64,000 nucleotides of DNA from Candidatus Poribacteria bacterium (GTDB lineage Bacteria; Poribacteria; WGA-4E; WGA-3G): NCBI GenBank assembly GCA_022828145.1, contig JAJEJA010000047.1, forward strand, positions 1-64,000. Direction: 5' to 3'. A program made the translations under genes and the position numbers. Positions within the stretch are counted from its first letter, which is position 1, and each line of letters begins with the position of its first letter. Of the stretch, positions 56,906-64,000 are shown piece by piece. The notes beneath the pieces are model-generated. The model ran no database searches. It saw only the letters and a list, made by a program, of their open reading frames with translations, and was not told the origin of the DNA.

Positions 56906-58429
56906 TTAGTTTTCCGCTACAGATATGCTTGCCTTAAAAGCATTCGTGTTGCCTTTCTCATTACTAAAGTTACAACCTGTGGCACCAAACTTAAACAACT
57001 GTCCTCGTGCAAAAGTATATTCAAGTTGCGTAGCTTCCTCGGGTTCCAGCCATGCCCTTGCGAGTACCATGTCTTTGGTCACAAATTCTGTTGTAGGGAG
57101 GTCGTCGTCTTCATCAACCAAATAGAAGTATCCTTCTGCATCAGATCTTCCAGTTTCTATTTCAATCGTTAACGTGCCACCATTTTCAAACGCTGTCGCA
57201 TCAATGACAATCACGGTGAAATCAGCATAACCAGTAACAGGTGTTTTAAAAACATCTAAGACAATATGTGAAGGTTTTTCTTTGCTCAGGACAATATTAC
57301 CTAATCCAGGTTCTTTACCTGCTAATGCATTCTTGAGAAATTTGTAATATGCCTTTTCTTGATTAATCCCTCTTTCGAGTTTATGGATCTGTTGCTTACC
57401 CATTAACTCAAATTCGGGTGAAATGACAAAACTATCTACAGGTGATCCTTTTTTTGAACCGGTTTTCCATCCCTTAATAATCGCTTGTGCTAATGGGTTT
57501 GTTGTGTCAAAAGATTTTCCTTCGCTTTTATATCTATTGGCAATTGGTTCTTTTAGACTGTAGCTTCGTCCTAAGTCAGCGTTGAATACCCAGGTGTTAA
57601 TGAAATGTGCATTCAATAATTCAATAATGCTGTTTTTTGAGAGGACACCTGCCCTCAAGCCTTTTCCACTCGCTCAGCAGGCTTCGTCTGTAAGCGGTCC
57701 ATCTATTGAAACGGCGTGAATAGGTTTTTGTTCTATAGGTGCTTTTTCCAAAGCCTCTTCCAGCGACACCCAGTTAATCTGCATAGCATTGTAAAAACGT
57801 AGTATCAATGCACGTTCAACATCTTCTTGGCTGATGGACTCTGTATATTCAACATGAGAAGGTTTTGTACCAGCATTCAGTTCGATTTGAGGACAATACC
57901 CAATATCGGTACCAACATCATCCCAGTTGACATCAAAGTTTAGTGTCCCTTGCGGAACGTGCATGTGAAAATACATGACATTTTCGGTGATGCGGTTAAT
58001 GATAAGATTCCCCGCGAACTGTGCGGGAGTGAACCAACCTTTTTCTAACCTGAACTCTGCATGAATACGAAACGTTATATCTGCGAAATTGTCGTTGTAT
58101 GCCCGAAGACATGCCCACAAACCGAGAGAATCTCCGTTATTGATGTGCATTTTCAAGTTTGGGTTCGTATTCAGCTGACTTATTAGTTCAAGAACAGTGT
58201 CCTGTATCTTCCAACAATCTCCTACTGATACAGGTTCTGAGGGTAGGAATGCTTTAAAAGTTGGTGTAGGATGTCGTTTTTCAGTTTCAGCAACTTTTAG
58301 GTTTGCTAATTCGTCCCATTCTTGATGGAAGTTGTACTGTGTGTATTCAATTGGTGCGATGTGCCCTTTGACGGAAACATTGACATCTGCATTAAGATTG
58401 AGTTCGATTTTGTTTGCCTGTGAATCCAT
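56906..58429 (-). CDS. Selenoprotein 3: paralog with Cys-Sec motif
   Basis: One frame of 507 codons with a TGA at 57674-57676 (codon 252) in DEAC-U-ASGKGLRAGVLS. The N-terminal domain has YTQYNFHQEWDELANLKVAE, PSEPVSVGDCWKIQ and LWACLRAYND, as in the other two. The second half has LLNAHFINTWVFN, GSPVDSFVISPEFELMG and a C-terminal beta-rich domain ending GNTNAFKASISVAEN. CTGGAGAAAATT precedes the ATG. The gene ends about 130 bases upstream of the blaI start, so it is a separate unit next to the blaI operon. Confidence 0.84.
57641..57656 (-). promoter_or_regulatory. Bacterial SECIS hairpin of selenoprotein 3
   Basis: Starting 18 bases after the TGA: GAGGGC-AGGU-GUCCUC, identical in stem and loop to selenoprotein 1 although the bases before it differ in places. 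Same spacing in all three genes. Confidence 0.78.
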
Positions 58430-58455
58430 ATAATTTTCTCCAGGATAGTTTTCGA

Positions 58456-58908
58456 CTATACTCTTTTTTGGATGCAGTTTGCTAACTGTTTTTTAACACG
58501 CATGTTGCGTACAGCGAAGGCAACCGCCTCAGCAATTTGTCGATTCAACGGTCCTGTAATTGTTTGTGCATCAATCTGTCCAGAGGCGCGGTCTGTACCA
58601 CGGTAACAGGTTGCAGAGATGCAGGCATTGGGAAGCCACTGTTCTGGCGAAAGACTACATAACAGTAACCCCGCTACAGTAGCGTGTGTTATGCCGTTTT
58701 CGTCTTTTATTAATAGTCCCATCTTTTCCAGTGCCAATTCAGGATCAGTAGCACCTTCGGCACTTAACAGAGGTTTCCATAGGGATTCATCCAATGATCC
58801 AAACCCTGTGCCTGGAATCGGTTGTTTATCAAACCAGAGAAAGCGTGACTGCCCGCGTTTCTGTGCAAAGCGTATTTGACGTCTGATTTCTTCATCACTA
58901 AATTTCAT
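58456..58908 (-). pseudogene. Fragment of a COG2865-type (AlbA_2/RecG-like) regulator
   Basis: 150 residues from the middle of these proteins: EEIRRQIRFAQKRGQSRFLWFD, then THATVAGLLLCSLSPEQWLP and TITGPLNRQIAEAVAFAVRNM. The N-terminal AlbA_2 domain and the C-terminal HATPase-like part are both missing, and the frame ends in an unrelated tail (KKQLANCIQKRV). I judge it a remnant, though a short product could be made. It starts 7 bases after the DUF4276 stop. Confidence 0.65.
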
Positions 58909-58915
58909 CTGTATC

Positions 58916-59416
58916 TCAATGTCTGATCGTCTGTATCAATAAATGTTCTAATGCTTCGGACGTGCCGCCCTGGATTGCGTCTGGATTCCTATATTTTGTC
59001 TTAGATTGGAGATTTATTGGGATTCTTGGATAAACCGTGTGCATCGCTTCAACATCTCCAAAAAACCATGCCTCTAATTCTTCAATTGCTATTCGATTGA
59101 CGACTTGAAAATCTTCATCTGGAGCCGCGTTGGATTTTGTTACGAAACCCGCTTCGTGCGCGGCTTTTTCTAAATTTGCTTTCAGTTCGTGACAGTCTTT
59201 CCGATCTTCATCAATAAGCACGATAATTCGCCAGTCGTTAGGTATCCATTGGCGATATGTTTTCAATCGCTCTGGTAACTTTTTAAGCAGATCCTCTTTG
59301 CCTTTAAATACATGAAAGTCGAAACTGACATTGTCTGAAAGAATTCTTGGTAAGATAGCTCTTAATGCCGCCTCTGCGGAAGGTTCCTCCAAGAGGAAGT
59401 CAATGTGCACGGACAC
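58916..59416 (-). CDS. DUF4276 TOPRIM-like protein, probably C-terminally truncated
   Basis: 166 residues; the usual length is about 200-220. The TOPRIM-like acidic pattern is visible: FLLEEPSAEAALRAIL (Glu) and RIIVLIDEDRKDC (DxD), then NRIAIEELEAWFFGD. The frame stops soon after DAIQGGTSEALEHLL, where complete members continue for about 40 residues, so it may be inactive. It overlaps the AAA ATPase gene by 17 bases. ATPase plus TOPRIM pairs are known from OLD, Gabija-like and PARIS-like phage defence, so a damaged defence module is likely. Confidence 0.72.
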   Translation of the reverse strand: MSVHIDFLLEEPSAEAALRAILPRILSDNVSFDFHVFKGKEDLLKKLPERLKTYRQWIPNDWRIIVLIDEDRKDCHELKANLEKAAHEAGFVTKSNAAPDEDFQVVNRIAIEELEAWFFGDVEAMHTVYPRIPINLQSKTKYRNPDAIQGGTSEALEHLLIQTIRH

Positions 59417-60623
59417 CTCGCTTTGGACCGCCCGTATTGGTCAGCGGATCACCAAATTCAAAGAACCCTTCCATCCAGAGTTCTCCTAACTTCGCCTCAC
59501 TTTCCATAAATTCTTTGATTCCTAACATCTCTGATGCGCGTTTGCAGACTGTGAAACCTTGCTCATCCCGATATAATACCCACACCTCCTCAGCACGAAG
59601 TTCATTGACAAAACGGGGTGAATGCGTGGTAATTATGAATTGAGAGCACATTAACGCCTCAATGCACGCCCCGACTAAACCTGTCAGCAGACGTGGGTGC
59701 AGGTAGTTCTCGGGCTCTTCAATGCCGATCAATTGTGGCGGTTTTGGATCATGAAATAGCGTCAGGTAGGACAGTAGCATCATCGTGCCATCGGAGGTAA
59801 ACTTTGCCAAGATAGGTTGTTCAAAAGGGGTATCTTTTATTTTCAGCAAACGCCTTCCATCCATTATTAGTTCTGTGTTGACCTTTTCTAAGCGAGGTAC
59901 CTGATTTGACAGAGAAGAGATTATTTTTTCCAAACGTTCTGGATATCTTTCCTGAAGATATTGGATAACATTTGGCAAGTTGTCACCTGTTGGGGATAAT
60001 CTTTTTTGTGGTCCATCATGCGTTACTTGGCGCGTGGCATCGATGGAAAGAGAGGACAGGTGCCAATCTGCAATAAAACGGCGAAGGGCACTGACGCGGG
60101 GATGTCTTGTTAACTGCCCAAACATGTTAACAGCGAGTGTCGCCGAATCATCAAGTCGTTCATCAATTCGTGTACCCCCCTTATCAGGTATTTCACCACC
60201 GATGATGCTGCCTACTCCTTGATGAAAATCGAGGAAGCGGATATGTTTTCCCCGGCTACTGAGACGCCATTGCAGCCATTCGGTTTCAACAATGGGACCA
60301 TCCGCATTTTCATTGATAGAAAGATGGTAGGTGATAACTGGTGTTTTAGGTTTCTCTCTATATTTCAACTCAAACTCAATCGGTCCATCACAGCCTCGTG
60401 TTCGCAGTTCCATTAGTCCTCCTCTCTTGTTACATGCTTGACGTAACCCGATTGTGAAACATTCAAAGAGGAACGCAAAGACATCAAATAGTGTTGATTT
60501 ACCACTACCGTTTGCACCTAAAAAGACAGTTAGCGGTTTGAGTTGTTTTAACTCTACATTCCGCAGCGCGCGGTAGTTTTTAATACGCAATGACTCAATG
60601 TGTGGAACAGTTTGATGAGGCAC
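59400..60623 (-). CDS. AAA family ATPase (OLD/AAA_21 type)
   Basis: 407 residues of an ABC/SMC-like ATPase: Walker A FLGANGSGKST (about residue 34), Walker B LIGIEEPENYLHP and the H-loop TTHSPRFVNEL. The region between is family-specific and the C-terminus has no TOPRIM of its own; that part is supplied by the overlapping downstream DUF4276 protein. Probably the sensor or motor of a two-gene defence system. The start is supported by a glutamine-histidine-rich N-terminus typical of such genes (MPHQTVPHIESLRIKNYRAL). Confidence 0.88.
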   Translation of the reverse strand: MPHQTVPHIESLRIKNYRALRNVELKQLKPLTVFLGANGSGKSTLFDVFAFLFECFTIGLRQACNKRGGLMELRTRGCDGPIEFELKYREKPKTPVITYHLSINENADGPIVETEWLQWRLSSRGKHIRFLDFHQGVGSIIGGEIPDKGGTRIDERLDDSATLAVNMFGQLTRHPRVSALRRFIADWHLSSLSIDATRQVTHDGPQKRLSPTGDNLPNVIQYLQERYPERLEKIISSLSNQVPRLEKVNTELIMDGRRLLKIKDTPFEQPILAKFTSDGTMMLLSYLTLFHDPKPPQLIGIEEPENYLHPRLLTGLVGACIEALMCSQFIITTHSPRFVNELRAEEVWVLYRDEQGFTVCKRASEMLGIKEFMESEAKLGELWMEGFFEFGDPLTNTGGPKRGVRAH

Positions 60624-60693
60624 TTAAACTTCCTCCAATATAAGGAAATTAAACAAATCCTATTAATAATAATACCACATTTGATTAGGATTT

Positions 60694-62151
60694 TCAACGT
60701 CCAGTAGACGGAGCTTGCGGCCAGTGAAGTCCGCGCTGCCCAGATAAGCTTCGATTCGCAGATGGACGATACGGTTTGTCTGGTAGTCCAACAAGTACGT
60801 CATCCTGCACCCACTGTTCATCGCCACCGTAGAGTTCGCCGATGAGTAGGTTCGTCAATCGCTCAAGGATTTCAGCATGCGCGGGTGAATCGGATAGGTC
60901 GTTTAGTTCTTTCGGGTCCTCCTCCAAATCAAAGAGTTGTCGGTAATTCCCCATAGCGTAATAGATCAGTTTATAACGTCCTTCATGAATCATGCGTGTG
61001 GCACTGCCACCACTACCGACTTCACCGTATAACCATTCACGTTTTTTGTCACCTACCATAGGCATGCCGTCCACTGTATCCGGTATATCAATGCCAGCAA
61101 GATGGAGTAATGTAGGCATAACGTCTTGCCATCCGACGAGTCGGTCATCTACTCTGTTGTGTCCTACGCGTTCATCTCCGGCGGTGCCGATGAGGAGCAT
61201 TGGTACATTGGCAGAGTCTTCATAGTAGAGACGTTTTGCCCACATCCTATGATTCCCAAGCATGTCGCCATGGTCAGATGTGAACAGAAGGATCGTATTG
61301 TTTAATAATCCTTCTTCGCGTAATGTGCCGACAACGATGCGTAATTGGTGGTCAATGTGTGTACAGAGTGCGTAGAAGGCTTGACGTGCGGATCGGATAA
61401 GATTTTCACTGTATTGCGCATCCTGCATCTGACGTGATTTCAAGGGTAACGGCAACTTCTCTGTGTCTTTAGACCATTCTCCGTGATAAGGCATTTGGAT
61501 GTCAATATCACGATACATGTCCATATAGCATTGCAGCGGTGCTAAAGGTGGATGCGGATGACAATAGGACAGGAACCAGAAACCGGGACGCGTTGGGTCG
61601 CGTCTTTTAATCGTGCGCACCATCTGTTGGGTGCTCCAGTTGGTCACATGACAATCCTCTGGGAGATGCCAAGGTCGGTTGAGATAATCGTTATTACACA
61701 TACCGTGTGCGAACTGTTGTCCAGCAAATCCTCTGTCTCCAAGGAACAATTCGTAGTCGTCAATAACACCGTATTGTAATCTCCCTTCTTCACCTAAAAT
61801 GACATCATCGAATCCAATGCGGTCACGTTGTGGATAGACATGTAATTTACCGACTGCGGTAGCCTGATAACCGGCATTCCGAAAGGTCTGTGCGATAGTT
61901 GGGAGTCCATCAATGCCTTTCTTATCATTAAAGACCCTATCTTTGTGTGTACGTGTTGTCGTTCCTGTCATCAATGTTTTCCGTGCTGGCACACAGACAG
62001 GACATTCACTATAACCGCGAGTGTAACGTGTACCTGCGCGGGCGAGTGAATCAAGTGTTGGGGTTTGGATATCCTGATGTCCACTGACACCTAAAAGTGA
62101 GTTTGGCCAATGGTCTGTTGAGATGAGAAGAACATTCGGTTTGTCTGCCAT
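60694..62151 (-). CDS. Sulfatase (second copy, CVPAR type)
   Basis: 485 residues. Metal site LLISTDHWP (about residue 10) and the formylglycine motif CPVCVPARKTLMTG (Cys-x-Pro-Ala-Arg), with the catalytic Cys in CVPAR. Later FTSDHGDMLG and LYGEVG are typical. Compared with the first sulfatase (33660-35009) the motif has Ala for Ser, which occurs in some choline-sulfatase-like groups. No signal peptide. The substrate, probably a sulfated sugar or ester, cannot be named. Confidence 0.93.
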   Translation of the reverse strand: MADKPNVLLISTDHWPNSLLGVSGHQDIQTPTLDSLARAGTRYTRGYSECPVCVPARKTLMTGTTTRTHKDRVFNDKKGIDGLPTIAQTFRNAGYQATAVGKLHVYPQRDRIGFDDVILGEEGRLQYGVIDDYELFLGDRGFAGQQFAHGMCNNDYLNRPWHLPEDCHVTNWSTQQMVRTIKRRDPTRPGFWFLSYCHPHPPLAPLQCYMDMYRDIDIQMPYHGEWSKDTEKLPLPLKSRQMQDAQYSENLIRSARQAFYALCTHIDHQLRIVVGTLREEGLLNNTILLFTSDHGDMLGNHRMWAKRLYYEDSANVPMLLIGTAGDERVGHNRVDDRLVGWQDVMPTLLHLAGIDIPDTVDGMPMVGDKKREWLYGEVGSGGSATRMIHEGRYKLIYYAMGNYRQLFDLEEDPKELNDLSDSPAHAEILERLTNLLIGELYGGDEQWVQDDVLVGLPDKPYRPSANRSLSGQRGLHWPQAPSTGR

Positions 62152-62247
62152 TGTAGTGTTTCCCTTCCTATTGCAGCATTCTGTATTGTGTAGTTATCTT
62201 ATCAGATACGATGAGGATTGGCAAGGGAAAACGCGATTGCTTTGCTC

Positions 62248-62357
62248 AGGGAAGGGTGGAAGAGGGGAAGGGTGGAAGAATGGAAGGGTGGAAGAGGGGG
62301 ATGGGTGGAAGGATGGATTGGAAGGTTGGAAGAGGGAGGGATGGAAGGGGGAAGTAG
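62248..62357. repeat. Purine-rich minisatellite (GGAAGGGTGGAAGA-type units)
   Basis: About 110 bases of nearly pure G/A on the plus strand in loose units of GGAAGGGTGGAAGAG with variants such as GGATGGAAGG. Many G-runs could form G-quadruplexes or triplex DNA. It lies just upstream of the sulfatase start (minus strand) and is followed by the GTAAAGTTATTG and GGCACTC repeat units at 62361-62441. The 62152-62466 gap holds no gene. Confidence 0.75.
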
Positions 62358-62360
62358 GGT

Positions 62361-62441
62361 ACGTAAAGTTATTGTCACTATAAATGTCAATTTTGGGATT
62401 TCATAAGCTCTTAATAGTAGCAGGCACTCTCCGAGTGCCGT
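62361..62441 (+). repeat. Composite repeat: GTAAAGTTATTGTC unit plus GGCACTC palindrome
   Basis: GTAAAGTTATTGTCACTATA (62363) runs through GTCAATTTTGGGATTTCATA into TAGCAGGCACTCTCCGAGTG. The same joined unit occurs at 63049-63130, so the two parts form one larger repeat. Confidence 0.7.
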
Positions 62442-62466
62442 TGATGGAAATTACTGAACCTGCTTG

Positions 62467-62947
<481 letters not shown>

Positions 62948-63212
62948 TCCCCCGTCTTTCACCGTTGTTGACTGTGTTCGGATCAAATACTGATTAAGTA
63001 TTACATAATGTTATAGAAAAAGTCAATTCAATTTCATCTGGCGGGTGCGTAAAGTTATTGTCACTATAAGTGTCAATTTTAGGATTTCATAAGATCTTAA
63101 TAGTAGCAGCCATGCTCCAAGTGCCATCTCTTAATAGTAGTAGGCGCTCTCCGAGTGCCGTCTCTTATGAAAAAAGGCAACAAAACACTTACACATCCAG
63201 AATTATTTTAAT
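62948..63212. repeat. Intergenic repeat block with two GGCACTC-type units
   Basis: 63049-63090 repeats the GTAAAGTTATTGTCACTATA unit. About 63093-63125 is a degraded copy and 63126-63190 a good copy of the TAGTAGGCGCTCTCCGAGTG family with its TTATGAAAAAAGGCAACAAA tail. No gene is present between the BrnT remnant and the tRNA cluster. Confidence 0.7.
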
Positions 63213-63241
63213 TTGACATTTTTTAGGTTATATGTTACAAT
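63213..63241 (+). promoter_or_regulatory. Promoter of the tRNA cluster
   Basis: TTGACA (63213-63218) and TACAAT (63236-63241) with a 17-base spacer, 53 bases before the first tRNA. Confidence 0.8.
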
Positions 63242-63293
63242 AAAATTGCTTTTAGTCTTATTCTACTCTTGAAGGGATAAGTTAAGAGTGTTT

Positions 63294-63365
63294 GCGGGAG
63301 TAGCTCAGCGGTAGAGCTCCACCTTGCCAAGGTGGAGGTCGCGAGTTCAAATCTCGTCTCCCGCT
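63294..63365 (+). tRNA. tRNA-Gly (GCC)
   Basis: GCGGGAG acceptor stem paired with CTCCCGC, D-arm GCTC-GAGC, anticodon stem CCACC/GGTGG with loop TTGCCAA, and T-arm GCGAG-TTCAAAT-CTCGT. CCA is encoded at 63366-63368. First of three tRNAs. Confidence 0.97.
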
Positions 63366-63372
63366 CCATCAT

Positions 63373-63444
63373 GGTGGCGTAGCCAAGTGGTAAGGCCAGA
63401 GTCTGCAAAACTCTCATTCGTCGGTTCGATTCCGACCGCCACCT
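63373..63444 (+). tRNA. tRNA-Cys (GCA)
   Basis: Acceptor GGTGGCG with CGCCACC, anticodon loop CTGCAAA (GCA), T-arm GTCGG-TTCGATT-CCGAC. CCA is encoded at 63445-63447. It is not a selenocysteine tRNA: its anticodon and arm lengths are those of ordinary tRNA-Cys. Confidence 0.96.
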
Positions 63445-63460
63445 CCAATCTTCCTTAATT

Positions 63461-63534
63461 GGGCGGTTAGCTCAGGTGGCTAGAGCGTTTGCTTGACATG
63501 CAAGAGGTCACAGGTTCAAGTCCTGTACCGCCCA
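63461..63534 (+). tRNA. tRNA-Val (GAC)
   Basis: Acceptor GGGCGGT with ACCGCCC, anticodon stem TTTGC/GCAAG with loop TTGACAT (GAC), T-arm ACAGG-TTCAAGT-CCTGT. No CCA is encoded after the discriminator A. Confidence 0.95.
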
Positions 63535-63594
63535 TTCTTCCTTGAATTTGCATAGTAGTGTTCTAAGCATTCTGATATATAGGATACAAAGTCT

Positions 63595-64000
63595 ATGAGA
63601 ATCTTCTTGGCACTCCTTACAATACTTGTAGTGGTTTCTTATTTCTATTCCCCTAATTCGGTTGCACAGGAAGTGCCTGATGCCACTTTCAAAGGCCATG
63701 CAGATCTTATATATAGTATCACTTTCAGTCCTGACGGTGATTTACTTGCAAGTAAGAGTAGGGATGGTTCTCTGAAAATTTGGGATGTTCATAACGAACA
63801 ACTTATGCATACAATAAACACAAGCCGACGGGGTGCCATTGCATTTAGTCCTGACAGCAGTATCCTTGCGAGTGCTGAAGGGACAGATAAAGTTGTAAAT
63901 CTGTGGAATCCAAATACTGGTGACCTATTGAGAACGTTTGAAGAACACTTAGCCGATGTTTCCAGCGTTGCGTTCAGTCCTGACGGTGATATCCTAGCAA
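63595..64000 (+). CDS. WD40-repeat exported protein, 5' part only
   Basis: Starts at the ATG at 63595 and runs off the window end. A signal peptide (MRIFLALLTILVVVSYFY, cleavage near VAQEV) is followed by WD40 repeats: FKGHADLIYSITFSPDGDLLA, IWDVHNEQ, GAIAFSPDSSILASAEG, NLWNPNTGDLLRTF and SSVAFSPDGDIL. It resembles the WD40 part of the lipoprotein at 23833-25434. No lipobox is seen here. It follows the tRNA cluster in the same direction by 60 bases. Confidence 0.88.
   Translation, partial: MRIFLALLTILVVVSYFYSPNSVAQEVPDATFKGHADLIYSITFSPDGDLLASKSRDGSLKIWDVHNEQLMHTINTSRRGAIAFSPDSSILASAEGTDKVVNLWNPNTGDLLRTFEEHLADVSSVAFSPDGDILA

Noticed and set aside
57674..57676. TGA recoded as Trp or Gly genome-wide
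   Set aside because: Several intact genes here end in TGA (for example at 14326, 11432, 31651) and Trp is encoded by TGG throughout, so a general code change is unlikely.
63373..63444. tRNA next to tRNA-Gly as a possible tRNA-Sec
   Set aside because: Anticodon is GCA and arm lengths are those of tRNA-Cys; tRNA-Sec would have UCA and a longer acceptor/variable arm.

Overview
The window looks like a chromosomal piece of an uncultured bacterium with about 42-45% GC. My best guess is Candidatus Poribacteria or a close relative. This rests on the mix of families: secreted LamG-fold proteins, a phytanoyl-CoA dioxygenase, two sulfatases, WD40/PD40 propellers, an enolase-superfamily enzyme, FRG and PIN-like proteins, and a giant cadherin/LRR protein ending in a NYPNPFNP-type sorting domain. 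No rRNA or other phylogenetic marker confirms it. TGA is an ordinary stop in most genes and TGG encodes Trp, so the code is standard apart from the selenocysteine sites described below.

Layout. 1-11.7 kb: a sigma-54 response regulator, a 2.2-kresidue LRR/cadherin surface protein, a PhyH dioxygenase and a LamG protein, separated by palindromic repeat elements. 11.7-25.4 kb: dnaK, then a defence-like island (PD-(D/E)XK-like protein, small basic protein, type I restriction-modification hsdR-hsdM-hsdS, IS3 remnant, frameshifted FRG-TPR protein, DUF2779 nuclease-like protein, WD40/MORN lipoprotein). Two decayed copies of the 3' end of mdh lie inside it. 26-31.3 kb: a TCA group, mdh, icd and a divergent citrate synthase, interrupted by a PIN-like protein and a tiny membrane protein. 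31.6-50.4 kb: mostly housekeeping and metabolism (ABC ATPase, phosphoesterase, sulfatase, YifB/ComM, K+ channel, DUF1844, LecA-like lectin, two lipoprotein cyclophilins, LamG protein, GGT, TAXI-type binding protein, ornithine cyclodeaminase-like and MR/MLE enzymes, AIM24-like protein, PD40 propeller, small sigma factor).

50.5-58.4 kb is the most remarkable part. Three paralogous genes each look like two adjacent reading frames but are really one frame interrupted by a single in-frame TGA inside the motif DE(A/S)C-U-(G/A)(S/T)GK. The same hairpin, with an AGGU loop, follows each TGA at the same distance (a bacterial SECIS). I read them as three tandem selenoproteins with a thioredoxin-like C-terminal half. 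Two of them lie downstream of blaI and a BlaR1 metalloprotease fused to a TlpA-type thioredoxin domain. That promoter has two identical-type BlaI operators. This suggests a redox-sensing selenoprotein operon controlled by a BlaR/BlaI-like switch.

58.4-64 kb: a decayed AAA ATPase/TOPRIM-like (DUF4276) defence pair with a COG2865-type fragment, a second sulfatase, a purine minisatellite, a BrnT/antitoxin pair whose toxin has a nonsense codon, a tRNA-Gly/Cys/Val cluster with a clear promoter, and the start of a WD40 protein that runs off the window. Repeats are a theme throughout. There are elements with 18-bp inverted ends placed just upstream of start codons, a GGCACTC-N3-GAGTGCC family, and an AGTCCCGTAGGGAC-type family. 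Three secreted proteins share a C-terminal KLTxxWxxxK tag.
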